Positions 12,001 through 23,351 of a stretch of 64,000 nucleotides of DNA are shown in pieces. Within the stretch, counting starts at the first letter, position 1; each line of letters opens with the position of its first letter. Source of the DNA: Congeria kusceri (Eukaryota; Mollusca; Bivalvia; Myida; Dreissenidae). The notes below the pieces were generated by a model. That model did no database searches and was not told the DNA's origin. It was given only the letters and a program-made list of their open reading frames with translations. The translations under genes and the position numbers were made by a program. The stretch is taken from the NCBI GenBank assembly GCA_027627225.1, contig CM051040.1, forward strand, positions 29,431,634 to 29,495,633, in the 5' to 3' direction.

Positions 12001-15000
12001 AAATATATGTGTAAGGTTCCATTGTACTGACACTGTGTTCTATCCTCTTTAAACATTTCATATTCCCAATTACTAGACAGTTAAATTTGACATGTTAAAA
12101 ATACTGGGACTGCTGTCTGTCATGACAGGATTTTGTAAGTATTAAGTCAAATGAATCACTATTTTTTCTACATAAAATTATTCATGATTTGTAGACTGGA
12201 AAATGTTCTATACTGAAGGGTATGGGGCCAATTCTGGATGTAAATTAAAATAATCATGGTTATAATTCTTCACATCTTTAGTTATTTTCTGCAGTGTCCT
12301 GGTACTAGATGAGATAGACCAGCTAGACAGTAAGAATCAGGAAGTCTTGTACACGATCTTCGAGTGGCCATCCCTCCCCAAGTCTCGCCTGATACTTGTT
12401 GGTGGGTAACACATCGAGGGCTTTTTGTACCTGATTTTTGTGTATCCTGAAAAGGCAACATATAGGTGTTACTTTTGTCAGCGGCATCGGCGGTGTTGGT
12501 GGCGGCGTCCCGTTTTGCTTGTCCGGAGCATAACTCTTAGACTATTAAAGCTATCAACATGAAACTTCAAAGGTAGATAGATCTCATTGAGGGGAAGTGC
12601 AGTGCATAAGAATCGTTACTCTGCACCTCATACTTTTGGAGTCATTGCTCTTTGTTTATTTTCATACTTAATTTTGTCCGGAGCATGACTAGGAAAGCTA
12701 TCAACTTGAAACTTTATAGGTAGATAGATCGCATTGAGGAGAAGTGCAGTGGACAAGAACCGTTACTCTGCATCACATACTTTTGGAGTTATTGCCCTTT
12801 GTTTATTTTCATACTTAAATATTTGTCCGGGGCAAAATTTAAGATTATGATGCTATCAACTTGAAACTTCATATGTAGGTAGATCTCATTGAGGAGAAGT
12901 GCAGTGCACAAGAACTGTTATTCTGCATCACATACTTTTGGTGTTATTGCCCTTTGTTTATTTTCATACTTAATTTTGTCCAGAGCATACACTCTAAGAC
13001 TATGAAAGCTATCAACTTGAAACTTCATAGGTAGATAGATCTCTTTGAGGATAAGTGCAGTGCAGAAGAACTGTTATTCTGCATCACATACTTTTGGTGT
13101 TATTGCCCTTTGTTTATTTTCATACTTAATTTTTGTCCAGAGCATACACTCTAAGACTATGAAAACTTGAAACTTCATAGGTATATAGATCTCATTGAGG
13201 AGAAGTGCAGTGCACAAGAACCGTTACTCTGCACCTCATACGTTTTTGCGGGTGCCCTATAGTAATCTGTCCGTCCGTCCACATTTTTCATGTTTTTCTT
13301 TCATAACTTCAAAACCGTTTCAGCTATTAATTTGAAATTGTATGGGTGGATAGATCTCATTTAGGAGAAGTGCAGTGGACAAGAACCGTTACTCTGCACT
13401 TCATGGTTTCTGGAGTTATTGCCCTTTGTTAATTTTTCATACTTCGTATTTGCCTGGAGCATAACTCTTAGACTATAAGAGGATTAACTTGAAACTTCAT
13501 AGATGGATAGATCTCATTGAGGAGAAGTGCAGTGCAAAAGAACCATAACTTTGCACTTCATAATTCTGGAGTTATTGCCCTTTGTTAATTTTTCATTTTC
13601 AGGCGGAGTCAACTTTTATTGTCAGCTCTCTAACCTAAGAACGAATTGAAATATTTTAATGAAACTTCATCCATAGATACCTTATATCGAGACCTGGCTT
13701 GGGATTACATAGGGGCTGGATGGGGTCACTGTCAAGGTCGCCGTTACAAAAAATAGAGAAACGGTTTCCGCTCAATTACTTGAGAACGAATTGAGCTATT
13801 GTAATTAAACTTCATACATAGATACCTTTTATCAAGACATCGCTTGGGATTGCATTGGGGGTGTGTGGGATCAAGGTCAATGTCACCGTTACTAAAAATA
13901 GAAAAACTGTTCCTCACCTTCAAACATGCTATCATTCGGGGCCCGCTGTGGCTCCTGTCACAAAGCTCTAGTTGCCCTTTGTAAATGTTCATACTTATTT
14001 TTGTGTTGCATTCTTGGTTTTAATTAGGCTTTTTTTGCAATTAGCCAGAGTACAGAAGATTTTAATAAATATGTTAAAAAAAAATTGAGCATTAACCTGA
14101 ATTTGGTCCAGAGCATACACTCTAAGACTATGAAAGCTATCAACTTGAAACTTCATAGGTAGATAGATCTCATTGAGGAGAAGTGCAGTGCACAAGAACC
14201 GTTACTCTGCACCTCATACGGTTTTGTGGCTGCCCTATAGTAATCACCCTGTCTGTCCGTCCGTCTACATTTTTCATGTTTTTCTTTCATAACTTCAAAC
14301 CGTTTCAGTTATTAATTTGAAATTTTATGGGTGGATAGATCTCATTTAGGAGAAGTGCAGTGCACAATAACCGTTACTCTGCACTTTATGGTTTATGGAG
14401 TTATTGCCCTTTGTTAATTTTTTATACTTCGTTTTTGTCTGGAGCATAACTCTTAGACTATAAGAGGATTAACTTGAAACTTCATAGATGGATAGATCTC
14501 ATTGAGGAGAAGTGCAGTGCAAAAGAACCGTTACTTTGCACTTCATAATTCTGGAGTTATTGCCCTTTGTTAATTTTTCATTTTCAGGCGGAGTCAACTT
14601 TTATTGTCAGCTCTCGAACCTAAGAATGAATTGAAATATTTTAATGAAACTTCATCCATACCTTATATCGATACCTGGCTTGGGATTACATAGGGGCTGG
14701 ATCGCCGTTACAAAAAATAGAGAAACGGTTTCCGCTCAATTACTCGAGAACGAATTGAGCTATTGTAATTAAACTTCATACATGGATACCCTTTATCAAG
14801 ACATCGCTTGGGATCGCATTGGGGGTGTGTGGGATCAAGGTCAGTGTCACCGTTAACCTAAAGTGCTTCTTCACGTAAGCTATCCGGCGGCAGGCGACAC
14901 ATTTGACTCGCGGAGTTCTAGTATTTCTGTTGTTGGGACATATTCCCAATGGCCAAAAGTATCCTTATTTTCCAAATCCAGTCCCAAAATTCCCAATTGA

Positions 15001-18000
15001 TGGTTTGGCTTCCAGATGTTTGGAAATAAGAGGTCTTCGGTGTAGAAATAAAGACTGTTGAAGTTGTAATACCCATTTTACTGATTTGTTTTTGTTCAGA
15101 ACATTCTATTTGATGTAGTTTTAACAATACATTCTTCAAATTTTATTATCAGACAATGATACTTTTTCCCAATTTAAGGTGAATTGATGCTAAAATTCCC
15201 AATTTCACTGGTATAAGTCATATTCCCAAAATGGTGAAAAAAGTCCTGGTATTAATTTCATTTACAACTGCAATTTATGCAGAGACGGCGAAATAAATTG
15301 TCCATATTGCCCAGCTTGTCCCAGAACATGTTCGGACAAGTGAAATATTGCCAAAATGTACTATATTAATTAGTACCGGTAGTGCAGTACTGCCAAAACA
15401 ACAGTTGCCGGGAAGTCTGTCACACCTTGGGCAAAGCCTGTAAAACTGTAAGAGGTCTATAAAAAAAACCCGGAATACTGGCCCTTGTGGCTGGTGAAAA
15501 AATTCTGGTAAAAGTGTCTACTTGTTTTAGATTGGCCAGTTAAGTGGCATTTGGGCCAGTTATAATTAAGAGATTACCAAACCTTGTGGCCAGTAATGGA
15601 TTGCCAGCTATGTTGTGGGTCCAAATATATGTGCAACTCTTGACAAATGTTTTGAAATTCAGTCTGATATTTTGACTCCGCTCAAATACTTTTCATTTGG
15701 GTCATGATTTAAAGGATACCACTTTAAATTGCAATAAACAACACTTAGCCATAAGAGGATATGGATGAGAATTTTCCGTAAACTGGTGTATCTGCGTAAC
15801 CTTGCTATATCAGATACAATAGTTTCACACTCCATCCTCAAAACTTACTTTTTATGCTTTCATTTCTGTAAGGCACTCGATTAATCTAGTGTACTGGTAA
15901 TGGTTTTTTCCAGGAATTGCGAACGCTTTGGATTTGACCGATCGTGTCCTGCCAAGACTTCAAGCGAGGCCGAACTGTTGTCCAAAACTGCTGAACTTTG
16001 CGCCATACACAAAGGAACAAATATCAGCCATTTTAAAAGACAGGATTAAAGATGTAAGTGGAGAGAATTTTGAATAACAATATACTTCCATGAACTTTCT
16101 GGTGGTGTGCTATGTGTTTATATCAGTGATAGAAATAAGCTCCAACCCATAAAGTAAACCGTGCATTGGTAAATTTTAAATTGGGTTTGCTTAGATTCTC
16201 AGTTTAACATTATGTATGCGGGCTTGAAACATTTTCTTGCTCTCAAAAAGTAGTACTTAATATAAGAATTAAGGCATCCTTGGCCAAACTGCTAATTTCA
16301 ATAGCTTCAAGGTTTTACAAAATGTTTTTAGGGTATTATCTATGTAAAACACAACATGTCATGAGCTAGTATAATAACAAATAAAAATATATTTTTTTTA
16401 GAAACTAAGAATTGATGTGTATTTCATAAATGTTCTGTCATTAGTACTGTGTTGTATAAAATTGTTATATGCTGCAGCTGGAAGGGGATCTAATGGATGC
16501 TGTAGCCATTCAGTTCTGCGCGCGTAAGATCTCTGCGGTGGCTGGGGACATGAGGAAGGCACTGGACGTGTGTCGTCGTGCTGTGGAAATGGTGGAGACA
16601 GGGGTCAGGTCACAGGCAGTGCTCTCACCACCCACAGATAATGGTGATTATATTTTGAGATTTTCTGATTCTGTAGTTGCTGGTTTTTAGCTCGACTATT
16701 CACCTAATAGTCCGAGCTATTCTACTCATCCCTTTGTCAGCTTCAGCATAATGCTTTGGTTACAGTTTGTATGCAAAAAGTTTATATATCTGTAACTACT
16801 ACACCTACTTCAGGTATTCAATGAAAACTTCACAGATGTATTTGGGATCATTGTGTAAGGTCACTGATCAAGGCCCGTAATTCCTACAATGTGGTATGAA
16901 TTGTCGTGCGCCGCGCTGTCCTAAGACAGCTCTTGTTGTGTCGCCTCAAAAAGCGACTTATAGGGGTTACTTTGGAGGCAGTGGCGTCCCGTTCTGTTTG
17001 TGCAGACAACAAGAAGTGTTTGTAGGCATAAAAGGTTGAGTTTGGGTGTCGGCATAATTGCTATTATCATACTTGAGTTATGTCCTGTCAGGCGACACAT
17101 CCGACTCGTGGAGTTCTAGTTACGTAAATAAGCATCGTCAGATAGGCAGAATTGACAATTTGAATTCGTTATTATGCTGTCATTGAATTTATGAGATGTG
17201 TTGTCATGTATAGTTAAACAGCTGTTACTGGAATATTTAAATTATTAAGAAAGCCGATCTCTGGCTCTAAATTATCTTTCAGCAAATTAATGAAATCTTG
17301 GCATTTGTAGGGAGTTTACAGGATAAATGAAAAAAGCTTTTATATAACCAAACATAATTTTTATGACCAAGTACTTGATTTAAATTGGTAGCTGTGTGGT
17401 TAACTTAATTCTGAGAAATGAAATGTGAATTTTGGCCCAAACTTTAAAGTCATATGGCATTTAATTTGCAAATATGCATTGCTAAAAATGAGTATCTATG
17501 ATTTTCATAATAACAGGTACCAAATGCCCCAGAAAACATTCTCCCCCAAAGGTTCCACAGAAAATTGGCGTGACACACATCAACAATGTTTTGGCGATGG
17601 TTTATGGGTCGGGGGCTGCGGCACAGCAACAAGAGACCATTCCACTGCAGCAGAAGTTGGTTGTGTGTAGCCTGCTGCTCTTGCTCAAACAGGGAAAGGT
17701 CAAGGAGGTCACGACTGGAAAGGTATATATATGTTTCTTTTATTGGGAAAATGGTGGCAAGGTCTATTGGAACAGAGGGGATGGTTGCTGTCGTATTATA
17801 GGTGTAATTTAAAAAAAATTAGATACAAAGATTTGCTCAGATTTGTTTCATACCACTTTTATCAATGTACATACTAACAGTGATAAGTAAGGCTGCTTTG
17901 GATGATAATTCTTGCTATGTCCTCATCAACTTTATGAGCAAATTTAGACCATCACAAACTATAGTCCTAGAATCATGGGGTTAAAAATATGGATCTTTGG

Positions 18001-19541
18001 GCATAATGTATTTTCGAGCACTGAGAAAAAGGCTGTTTAAACTACCCAAAAATTACATAATGGAGTTATCATATTTGTTTAGAATAAGAAGTTAACAATA
18101 GTAAAAATGGCTAATAAGGGAAAATAGTGTTGGTATATTTATGTATGCTATCACCACTTTGCACAAATTTTACCAGTTATTTGATAATATATGTCATGGA
18201 AAATCACATTTTGGTTAGTGAAAAATCAGGGCAATGTGAGGGAATTTTGTTTCGGAATTTCAGTGGCCACCCTGATTTAGCTACATCCCTGAAGTTGGGA
18301 TAATGGTTTTTACCTGTTGCTCGTTTTTCAGCTGCATGATGTGTACTGCAAGATTTGCAGGAACCGCCAGATGGCCGCAGTGGACCAGTCTGAATTCCAA
18401 GGGGTGATAACTCTCCTGGAGGCAAGGGGAATGCTGGGCATCAAAAAAGGGAAAGAGACGAGACTTAACAAGGTGTGCTGATTGAAGCTGTTTCTAGTAG
18501 TAAAATAATTCCTACTGTCAGACGTCGTACAATGTGGAGTCAGGTTTTTCTCACTATAAAAGGATTTTACCAGGGTTGGTGGTTGACCCGAGGCTAAGTT
18601 TTGATTTTAACCTATTTTGTCTACATGAAAATGCCTAAGGACTATTCTAGGAAAAAAGGTGATGAGTGGGTGGAACACCAGTGTATTAAAATTCAGTGGG
18701 TGCGGGGTGATAGAGGGGATAAAACGGATTATCAATGACTTAAAAAAAAAGTTGTGTTAGTGGTACCCCATATTTGGACTGGCAAACGCCCCCCCCCCAC
18801 CCATCACATTTTACCTGGAACAGCCCTAATGGTAAAAATAAGATAATGTTGACTATGGTAATAAACAATTATTTTTTTAACTAATGATGAATATAGACTC
18901 TTAGTATTCTGTTTTGCATTCCTAAATCTACACCTCATAAACTGAATGCACTAAAATTTGCCCAAGAATAGCCAGTTTAGAAATTAATCAGAAAGAGGTA
19001 CATATTTACCCAATTTCTGGGACACAAACATTTTACACGTGTTCATGAAAAAACGAACTATGGTGGTACTATTTTGTAGTGCCAACTTGGCAATAAGCCT
19101 TTGTCTATTTTCTTCTGACAGATCTGGGGACATATTCCAGAAACATCTTACGTGGATCTTAAAATATTTTCACTTAAGTTCCAATTGTTGTGAGGTAATA
19201 TTTTTAAAACTACCCACAAATTAATGAATCTGTTTACAGTTTAATAAATACAAGTTAATAAGTTTATAATTAATGCACATTTTGCAGAATTTCATGTATA
19301 CATGGAATAAAAGGCTTAAGAAAAAAGATGATTTCAAGGCGAAGGCTAATATTTCACTTAAGATGTTTCCGGAATACGACCCCCGTCTTAAGATGAAACA
19401 CTGCACACCTTTCGAAATTCTATATGCACACATACTTTCTTCTAACAGATAACTCTGAAGTTGGACGAAAAGGAATTAGAGCACACACTTCAGGACAAAG
19501 TTCTCATATCTACAATATTGCAAGAAGGCATGCCAAAATGA
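6069..19541 (+). CDS. CDC6: CDC6, AAA+ replication-licensing ATPase, eleven exons, complete
   Basis: Exons are 6069-6255, 6580-6750, 7223-7489, 10937-11136, 11548-11711, 12295-12401, 15914-16053, 16478-16643, 17517-17722, 18332-18472 and 19449-19541. They sum to 1842 nt (613 aa plus TGA), all GT-AG with matching phases. CDC6 joins ORC at origins in G1 and helps load MCM2-7. Residues 1-208 are a disordered regulatory tail with many CDK-type sites (SPPR near 54, TPSK, SPKK, SPIR, SPIK, SPRK, SPKK), a cyclin-docking-like RRL at 35-37 and basic NLS-like patches. Exon 4 has Walker A GAPGTGKT (about 257-264). Exon 6 opens with Walker B VLVLDEID (D335, E336). Exon 7 has the sensor-1 region [11 protein letters not shown], and exon 8 has sensor 2 ([10 protein letters not shown] near 438). 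Exons 9-11 form the Cdc6 C-terminal winged helix. The human protein is 560 aa; the extra length is in the N-tail. The start has a plausible context and no upstream in-frame alternative is needed. This is the best-supported gene in the window. Confidence 0.96.
7490..8327. other. CDC6 intron 3, first part
   Basis: AT-rich intron sequence. A 60-codon minus-strand frame at 7924-8112 is Lys/Arg/Phe-rich without motifs, and I do not regard it as a gene. Confidence 0.5.
8382..9023 (-). CDS. Candidate nested minus-strand exon with 13-residue repeats
   Basis: Inside CDC6 intron 3 the minus strand is open for 213 codons. The first 50 or so residues have ordinary protein composition ([19 protein letters not shown], then [18 protein letters not shown]). 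They run in frame into 12 copies of a 13-residue unit, [13 protein letters not shown], which is a CDK-like S-P-R plus two Cys. The 39 bp period keeps the frame. The last 12 or so codons ([12 protein letters not shown]) look non-coding, so an intron could start there. On the minus strand an acceptor-like CCGACAG lies just before the ATG, at about 9042-9036, and a CCAAT box and a GCCATCTTG motif lie 0.6-0.9 kb upstream. I do not recognise the protein. A minisatellite that is open by chance is the main alternative. Confidence 0.33.
   Translation of the reverse strand: MASDHFNLPGPPTEKHMFQENPTKEAVTNSPQKEEVNSLSQQFTDSPRAVDSEQCICISPRAVDSEQCICISPRAVDSEQCICISPRAVDSEQCICISPRAVDSEQCICISPRAVDSEQCICISPRAVDSEQCICISPRAVDSEQCICISPRAVDSEQCLCISPRAVDSEQCISISPRAVDSEQCISISPRAVDTEQCISIMPLMCVYVIKVF
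8422..8889. repeat. 39 bp minisatellite, 12 copies
   Basis: Exactly 468 bp of near-perfect units with the core GATACATTGTTCACTGTCAA and CTGCTCTAGGACTGATG. The first three units carry GGAGATAC and the rest GCAGATAC or GCAGAGAC. Homogeneity suggests recent expansion. Because 39 is divisible by three, long ORFs appear in several frames on both strands, so ORF length alone is no evidence of coding here. Confidence 0.97.
9655..9945 (-). promoter_or_regulatory. Possible minus-strand promoter in CDC6 intron 3
   Basis: Read on the minus strand, the stretch has a canonical CCAAT box (AACCAATCAG, about 9933-9944). About 270 bp further on it has GCCATCTTG (9668-9676), the orientation and core of a YY1 site that often lies just after start sites in metazoans. 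The segment is less AT-rich than its surroundings. It points at the nested ORF at 8382-9023. This is motif-level evidence only. Confidence 0.25.
10508..10773. mobile_element. Foldback/MITE-type element with two internal hairpins
   Basis: The outer ends are inverted copies (ATGAGGTGTGTCATGGG… at left, …CCCACAACACGCCTCAT at right). Inside lie two long hairpins, 10551-10608 and 10671-10730, each framed by AAGTGTCGTCC and GGACGACACTT around GCCTGTGCAGTCCGCACAGG or a close variant. No ORF. Partial relatives occur at 19974-20001 and 56484-56575. I recall the AAGTGTCGTCC…GGACGACACTT hairpin as common in bivalve genomes. Confidence 0.8.
12448..14921 (+). mobile_element. Helitron-like non-autonomous element with about 150-180 bp tandem units
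   Basis: It fills most of CDC6 intron 6. At least six units share GAAACTTCATAGGTAGATAG, ATTGAGGAGAAGTGCAGTGC and TTATTGCCCTTTGTTAATTT. A block at about 13150-13740 is repeated at about 14100-14720, so part of the array was duplicated as a unit. The right end is a small stem (ACTC-GCG-GAGT, 14906-14916) followed by CTAG (14918-14921) and a T, the hairpin-CTRR arrangement of Helitron 3' ends. A nested end of the same style is at about 13946-13972. No protein is encoded. Confidence 0.65.
16689..16937 (+). mobile_element. Short Helitron-like element, AGCTCGACTATTC family
   Basis: It starts AGCTCGACTATTC followed by a near-palindromic partner (TAGTCCGAGCT). It continues with one internal unit (ATTCAATGAAAACTTCACAG, AAGGTCACTGATCAAGGCCC) and ends in a stem GCTGTC-CTAA-GACAGC followed by TCTTGTT. 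It belongs to the same family as 25046-25290 and 30762-31860 and lies in CDC6 intron 8. Confidence 0.75.
16941..17119 (+). mobile_element. Short Helitron-like element, GGAGTTCTAG family
   Basis: It begins with a stem (GTCGCCTC…AGCGAC), then GGGGTTAC and GTGGCGTCCCGTTCTG. It ends in the stem ACTC-GTG-GAGT, a T, then CTAG (17116-17119). Both ends match the larger copy at 12448-14921, but the tandem array is missing. It follows the preceding element by 3 bp. Confidence 0.65.
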
Positions 19542-20130
19542 GACGTATCTGTACACTGGAATCATCAGGAATGCTGATTGTCTTGTAGCTAGAAATGTCA
19601 CAGAAATCCTTGATTCAGATTTTGGTTGGATAGTTGTACTTCCAAAATGAACGCTAAAGACACATCAGAAGATGAATGCATGTTTTATATCTTTTGAAAA
19701 TGATTGGATTTTTGCAATATTCAACAGCAATGAATAGAGTGTTAAAAAATCGTAATAAGAAGAATGCATCTGGAGGAAATCTTGGATTTTCCAATTTATT
19801 ACAAAATGTCAAAGCGCTGGCCCCGATTTCGAGTTCCAGCTTTTCATACCTTGAGCACAGCGTTTTCTGAATTGTTCTGAATTTTAAGCAGGGTAGACTA
19901 TAAACTATCGATCTCATAGATGAGTGTAGGTTTTGATCAGTGAATTGACTTGATCATTGGTAGTAATTCATTAAGCCCGGGTTTCCCACAACAGGCCTCG
20001 TTTGTTTTCTTTACATTCTGTTAGTCTGTAGGTCAAATTAATACTGGTCATAGTGATAACTATAGTGAAAAGTGATGGTAGCACATGTTTAGAATGTAGC
20101 AGTAGAATGTTTGTACAATTATTTTTTCAT
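19542..20130. other. CDC6 3' flank
   Basis: Presumed 3' UTR and spacer. I see no clear AATAAA close to the stop. A fragment of the 10508-10773 foldback family is present at about 19974-20001 (CATTAAGCCCGGGTTTCCCA). Confidence 0.5.
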
Positions 20131-21086
20131 AATGCCCCCCTTCGAAGAAGTGGGGGTATATTGCTTTGCACCTGTCGGTCGGTCTGTCCGTAGACCATTT
20201 TGTTTCCGCATGATATCTAGAGAATGCTTTGACCTACAATCATGAAAGTTGGTATGCTGGTTACTTGGGAGGAAAGGAAAACTCCTACAATTGTTGGTCA
20301 ATGGGTCAAAGGTCAAGGTCACGGTTGCTAAAAATAGAAAAACGGTGTCTGCTCAATAACTTGAGAACGCATGGAGATATTTTAATGAAACTTTATACAT
20401 AGATACCTTATATTGAGACCTCGTTTTGAATTGCATATAGGGTGGGTGGGGTCAAGGTCACCGTTGCTAAAAATAGAAAAACAGTCTCCGCTCAATAACT
20501 TAAGAATGCATCAAGATATTTTAATGAAAATTCATACATAGATACCTTATATTGAGACCTCGCTTGGGATTGCATATGGGATAGGTGGGGTCAAGGTCAA
20601 GGTCACCGTTACTAAAAATAGAACAAACTCTTTCAGCATATTAACTTTAGAACGCATTGAGATATTTTAATGAAACTTCATACATATATACCTTATATCG
20701 AGACCTCGCTTGGGATTGCATATGGGGTGGGTGGGGTCAAGGTCACTGTTGCTAAAAATAGTATAACGGTTTCCACTCAATAACTTGAGAACGCATCGAG
20801 ATATTTTAATGAAACTTCATACATAGATACATTATATTGAGACTTCTATTGGGATTTCATATGGGGTGGGTGGGGTCAAGGTCACCATTACTTAAAATAG
20901 AAAAACCTTTTTCCGCTCAATAACTTTAGAACGCATCAAGATATTTTAATGAAACTTCATACATAGATACCATATATCGAGACCTCGCTTGGGTTTGCAT
21001 ATTCAAAAAACTTCTTAACAATTGCACATTTACAACTTGGCTGCAAGTCGGGGGGGGCATACATGTTTTACAAACATCTCTTGTTT
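20131..21086 (+). mobile_element. Helitron-like element with about 140 bp tandem units (TACATAGATACCTTATAT family)
   Basis: The left end is a stem (CCCCCCTTCGAAGAAGTGGGGG). About six units then repeat GAGATATTTTAATGAAACTT, TACATAGATACCTTATAT and GGGGTCAAGGTCACCGTT. The right end is GGGGGGGCATAC, then the stem ATGTTT-TAC-AAACAT followed by CTCTTGTTT. Non-coding. Confidence 0.7.
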
Positions 21087-21200
21087 ATATGACATTTAAA
21101 TAAAAAATAATACAATGAAAAAAAACAAAAACTTTTACAACCAAGTTGTATATTAAAAAATGGCAAAATAGTTGTAAGTTGAACTGTAATTTTAATTTTT

Positions 21201-22088
21201 AGCTCGACTTTTTGACGAAAAAATTCGAGCTATTGTAGCTCTGTCGTCTGCGTCGGCGTCTGCATTAGTTAAGGTTTCTGTTTAAGTTTTTTGTCAGAGT
21301 CCATTTCTCAAAAACTATCAAAGGTATTCATTTGAAACTTTCAATACTTGTTCACTACCAAATGAGGATGACGATGCAATAAGGCAGGTACCCTTGTGAT
21401 TTGTATTTCCAGAGTTATCTGCCCTTGTTTGGACTTACAACTTGGCATATAATGACAATACAATTTTTTGATAAATATAAATTTGGTAATTATAAACTAT
21501 CAAAGACATTAAATTGAAATTCAAGGTACTTTTTTATATTGCTGACCCCATTCTGCAGACAAGAGGAGGTAACTCTTTCAAGGAATTTTGCTGGAGTTAT
21601 TACCCTTTTTTCAACTAACAATTTTCATTTAAGGTAAAATTTCTCATCTATATGACATATTGACTTGAAACTCAAAGTACTTGATCACAGTGATGAACTT
21701 GTTCTCTAGACAAGAGGAGATAACTCTATTAAGGATTTTTCTTGAGTAATTGCCTTTTTTTTCAACTTTTTTGCTTTAGGTCAAATTTCACAATATCTTT
21801 AACCGGTATTGACTTGAAACTCAAAATACTTGATCGCAGTGATGAAACCATTCTGTAAACAAGATGAGGTAACTATATCAAGGACTTTTGTGGAGTAAAT
21901 GCCTTTTTTCAACTTAGAATTTTTGCTTTTGGTCAAATTTCTCAATATCTATTGGGGGTTTTGACTTGAAATTCAATATGTTCTTCATGACATTGATGAA
22001 CCTATTCTATAAACATAAACCCAGATTACTTTCAAATACCGGTACGAGAAAGTCGCGAGTCCAGCATCTGTAGGCGATGCTCTTGTAG
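21201..22088 (+). mobile_element. Diverged Helitron-like element, AGCTCGACTTTTT variant
   Basis: The left end AGCTCGACTTTTTGACG is paired with AAAAAATTCGAGCT in a 5' stem. About five diverged units of about 160 bp share TTGACTTGAAACTCAAAGTA, CAAGAGGAGGTAACT and GGTCAAATTTCTCAATATCT. The right end is the stem AGCATC…GATGCT followed by CTTGT. Older and more diverged than the 30762 copy. Confidence 0.6.
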
Positions 22089-23351
22089 GATTTTGGGAAC
22101 GTGTGTGGAAATATTAAAATCTGAAATAATGCTATTTTATTAATAATTTAATCTCGGTTGTTGAAAGGGTTGTATTTCAATTGCTATTTGGTCCTCAACA
22201 TTGTGAGAAATTTTTCATTTGTGAATTAGTCTTCTTGGCCTCTGATTCATGATGTAAAATGGTGCCATGCATTGCTCTTGTTAAACATTGTTTGAATGTT
22301 AATTTGAAACGTTTATTCCAAATGCTGACAGCAATTTTATTACAGTTTATGTTTGTTCGAAGTACACCATTGTCTTCTTGTAGTATTTTATAATATAATA
22401 TGATATTAATATATTGAAAGCATGACATTATATAAAAAAAATAGGCATTGAATTTTATTATTTATCTTAAATTTTAATTGAAATTTATATAAACTGTTTG
22501 CTAGTCTATGCAATTTAGTTGTCAAGTACCTCCATGTGTTCGTTCACAGCATCTTGTTCTTTGTGTTTCATGTAAATATGACCTGATTAGGGTTGATCAT
22601 AGAAGTGTGAATGCTTGTGAATTTAATCTAGTCAACTTTATTATATCATGGCTGAAATGTTTAGTATTCATTTTTATTACTGATATGAGTATTTTTGAAA
22701 GGTGTTTTCCAACATGGGTATAGAAAACAGGTGTTCATTATTTAGGAAATCTGATTCAAAATATAGTAATTCGGTACATGCATAGGCATTATAGTCTCAT
22801 ATAACAAAACAAAAATCTACTCCCCGTATGTGAGTATTGCATATGTGACAAATTAATTATTTTTGTCTTCATTAAGTGTGTTTTGCGCGCCTTGTTTTTT
22901 TCAACAGTATAGTTTGAATGGAAGTCCTTCAATAGGCCCTCATTGTCATCAGATCTTCCTGTAGACCCAGATTTGAGAAAGTCATAGACAAATTGGCTTT
23001 GTCTGGAAAAATCAAGGAATCTTGATGATTTGGATTTTGTCATGGAAAAATCATTGGAATTTTCAAAAATTGTCATGGAAATGGAATTTGCCTGTATAAA
23101 AATGACTAAATCCATTGAAATATAATCAAACAAAAATCAAAATCAATAGCGTAATGTTTGACAGACGTGTATTGCAGCGCAACAAGCAATTCTAGTTTTA
23201 TGATGTGGATATCAGTGTACTATTTTGACTTGAGTATGTTCGGGTTGCATCATGGAAGACTCGGCGATGTGATGGAAAAATCATGGAATTTTGGTTTCAA
23301 CAGTTTGTATGAACCCTGTAGATCGTTACACTTTACTCAGATTGTAAAATA
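22089..23351. other. Gene-poor AT-rich segment with TCATGGAA-type repeats
   Basis: No gene recognised. Between about 22940 and 23140, and again at 23266-23290, short variants of TCATGGAAAAATCATGGAAT recur. The minus-strand frame at 22789-23133 is mainly a translation of these repeats. Confidence 0.45.

Noticed and set aside
22789..23133. 114-codon Ser/Asp-rich minus-strand frame
   Set aside because: Mostly a translation of TCATGGAA-type short repeats.
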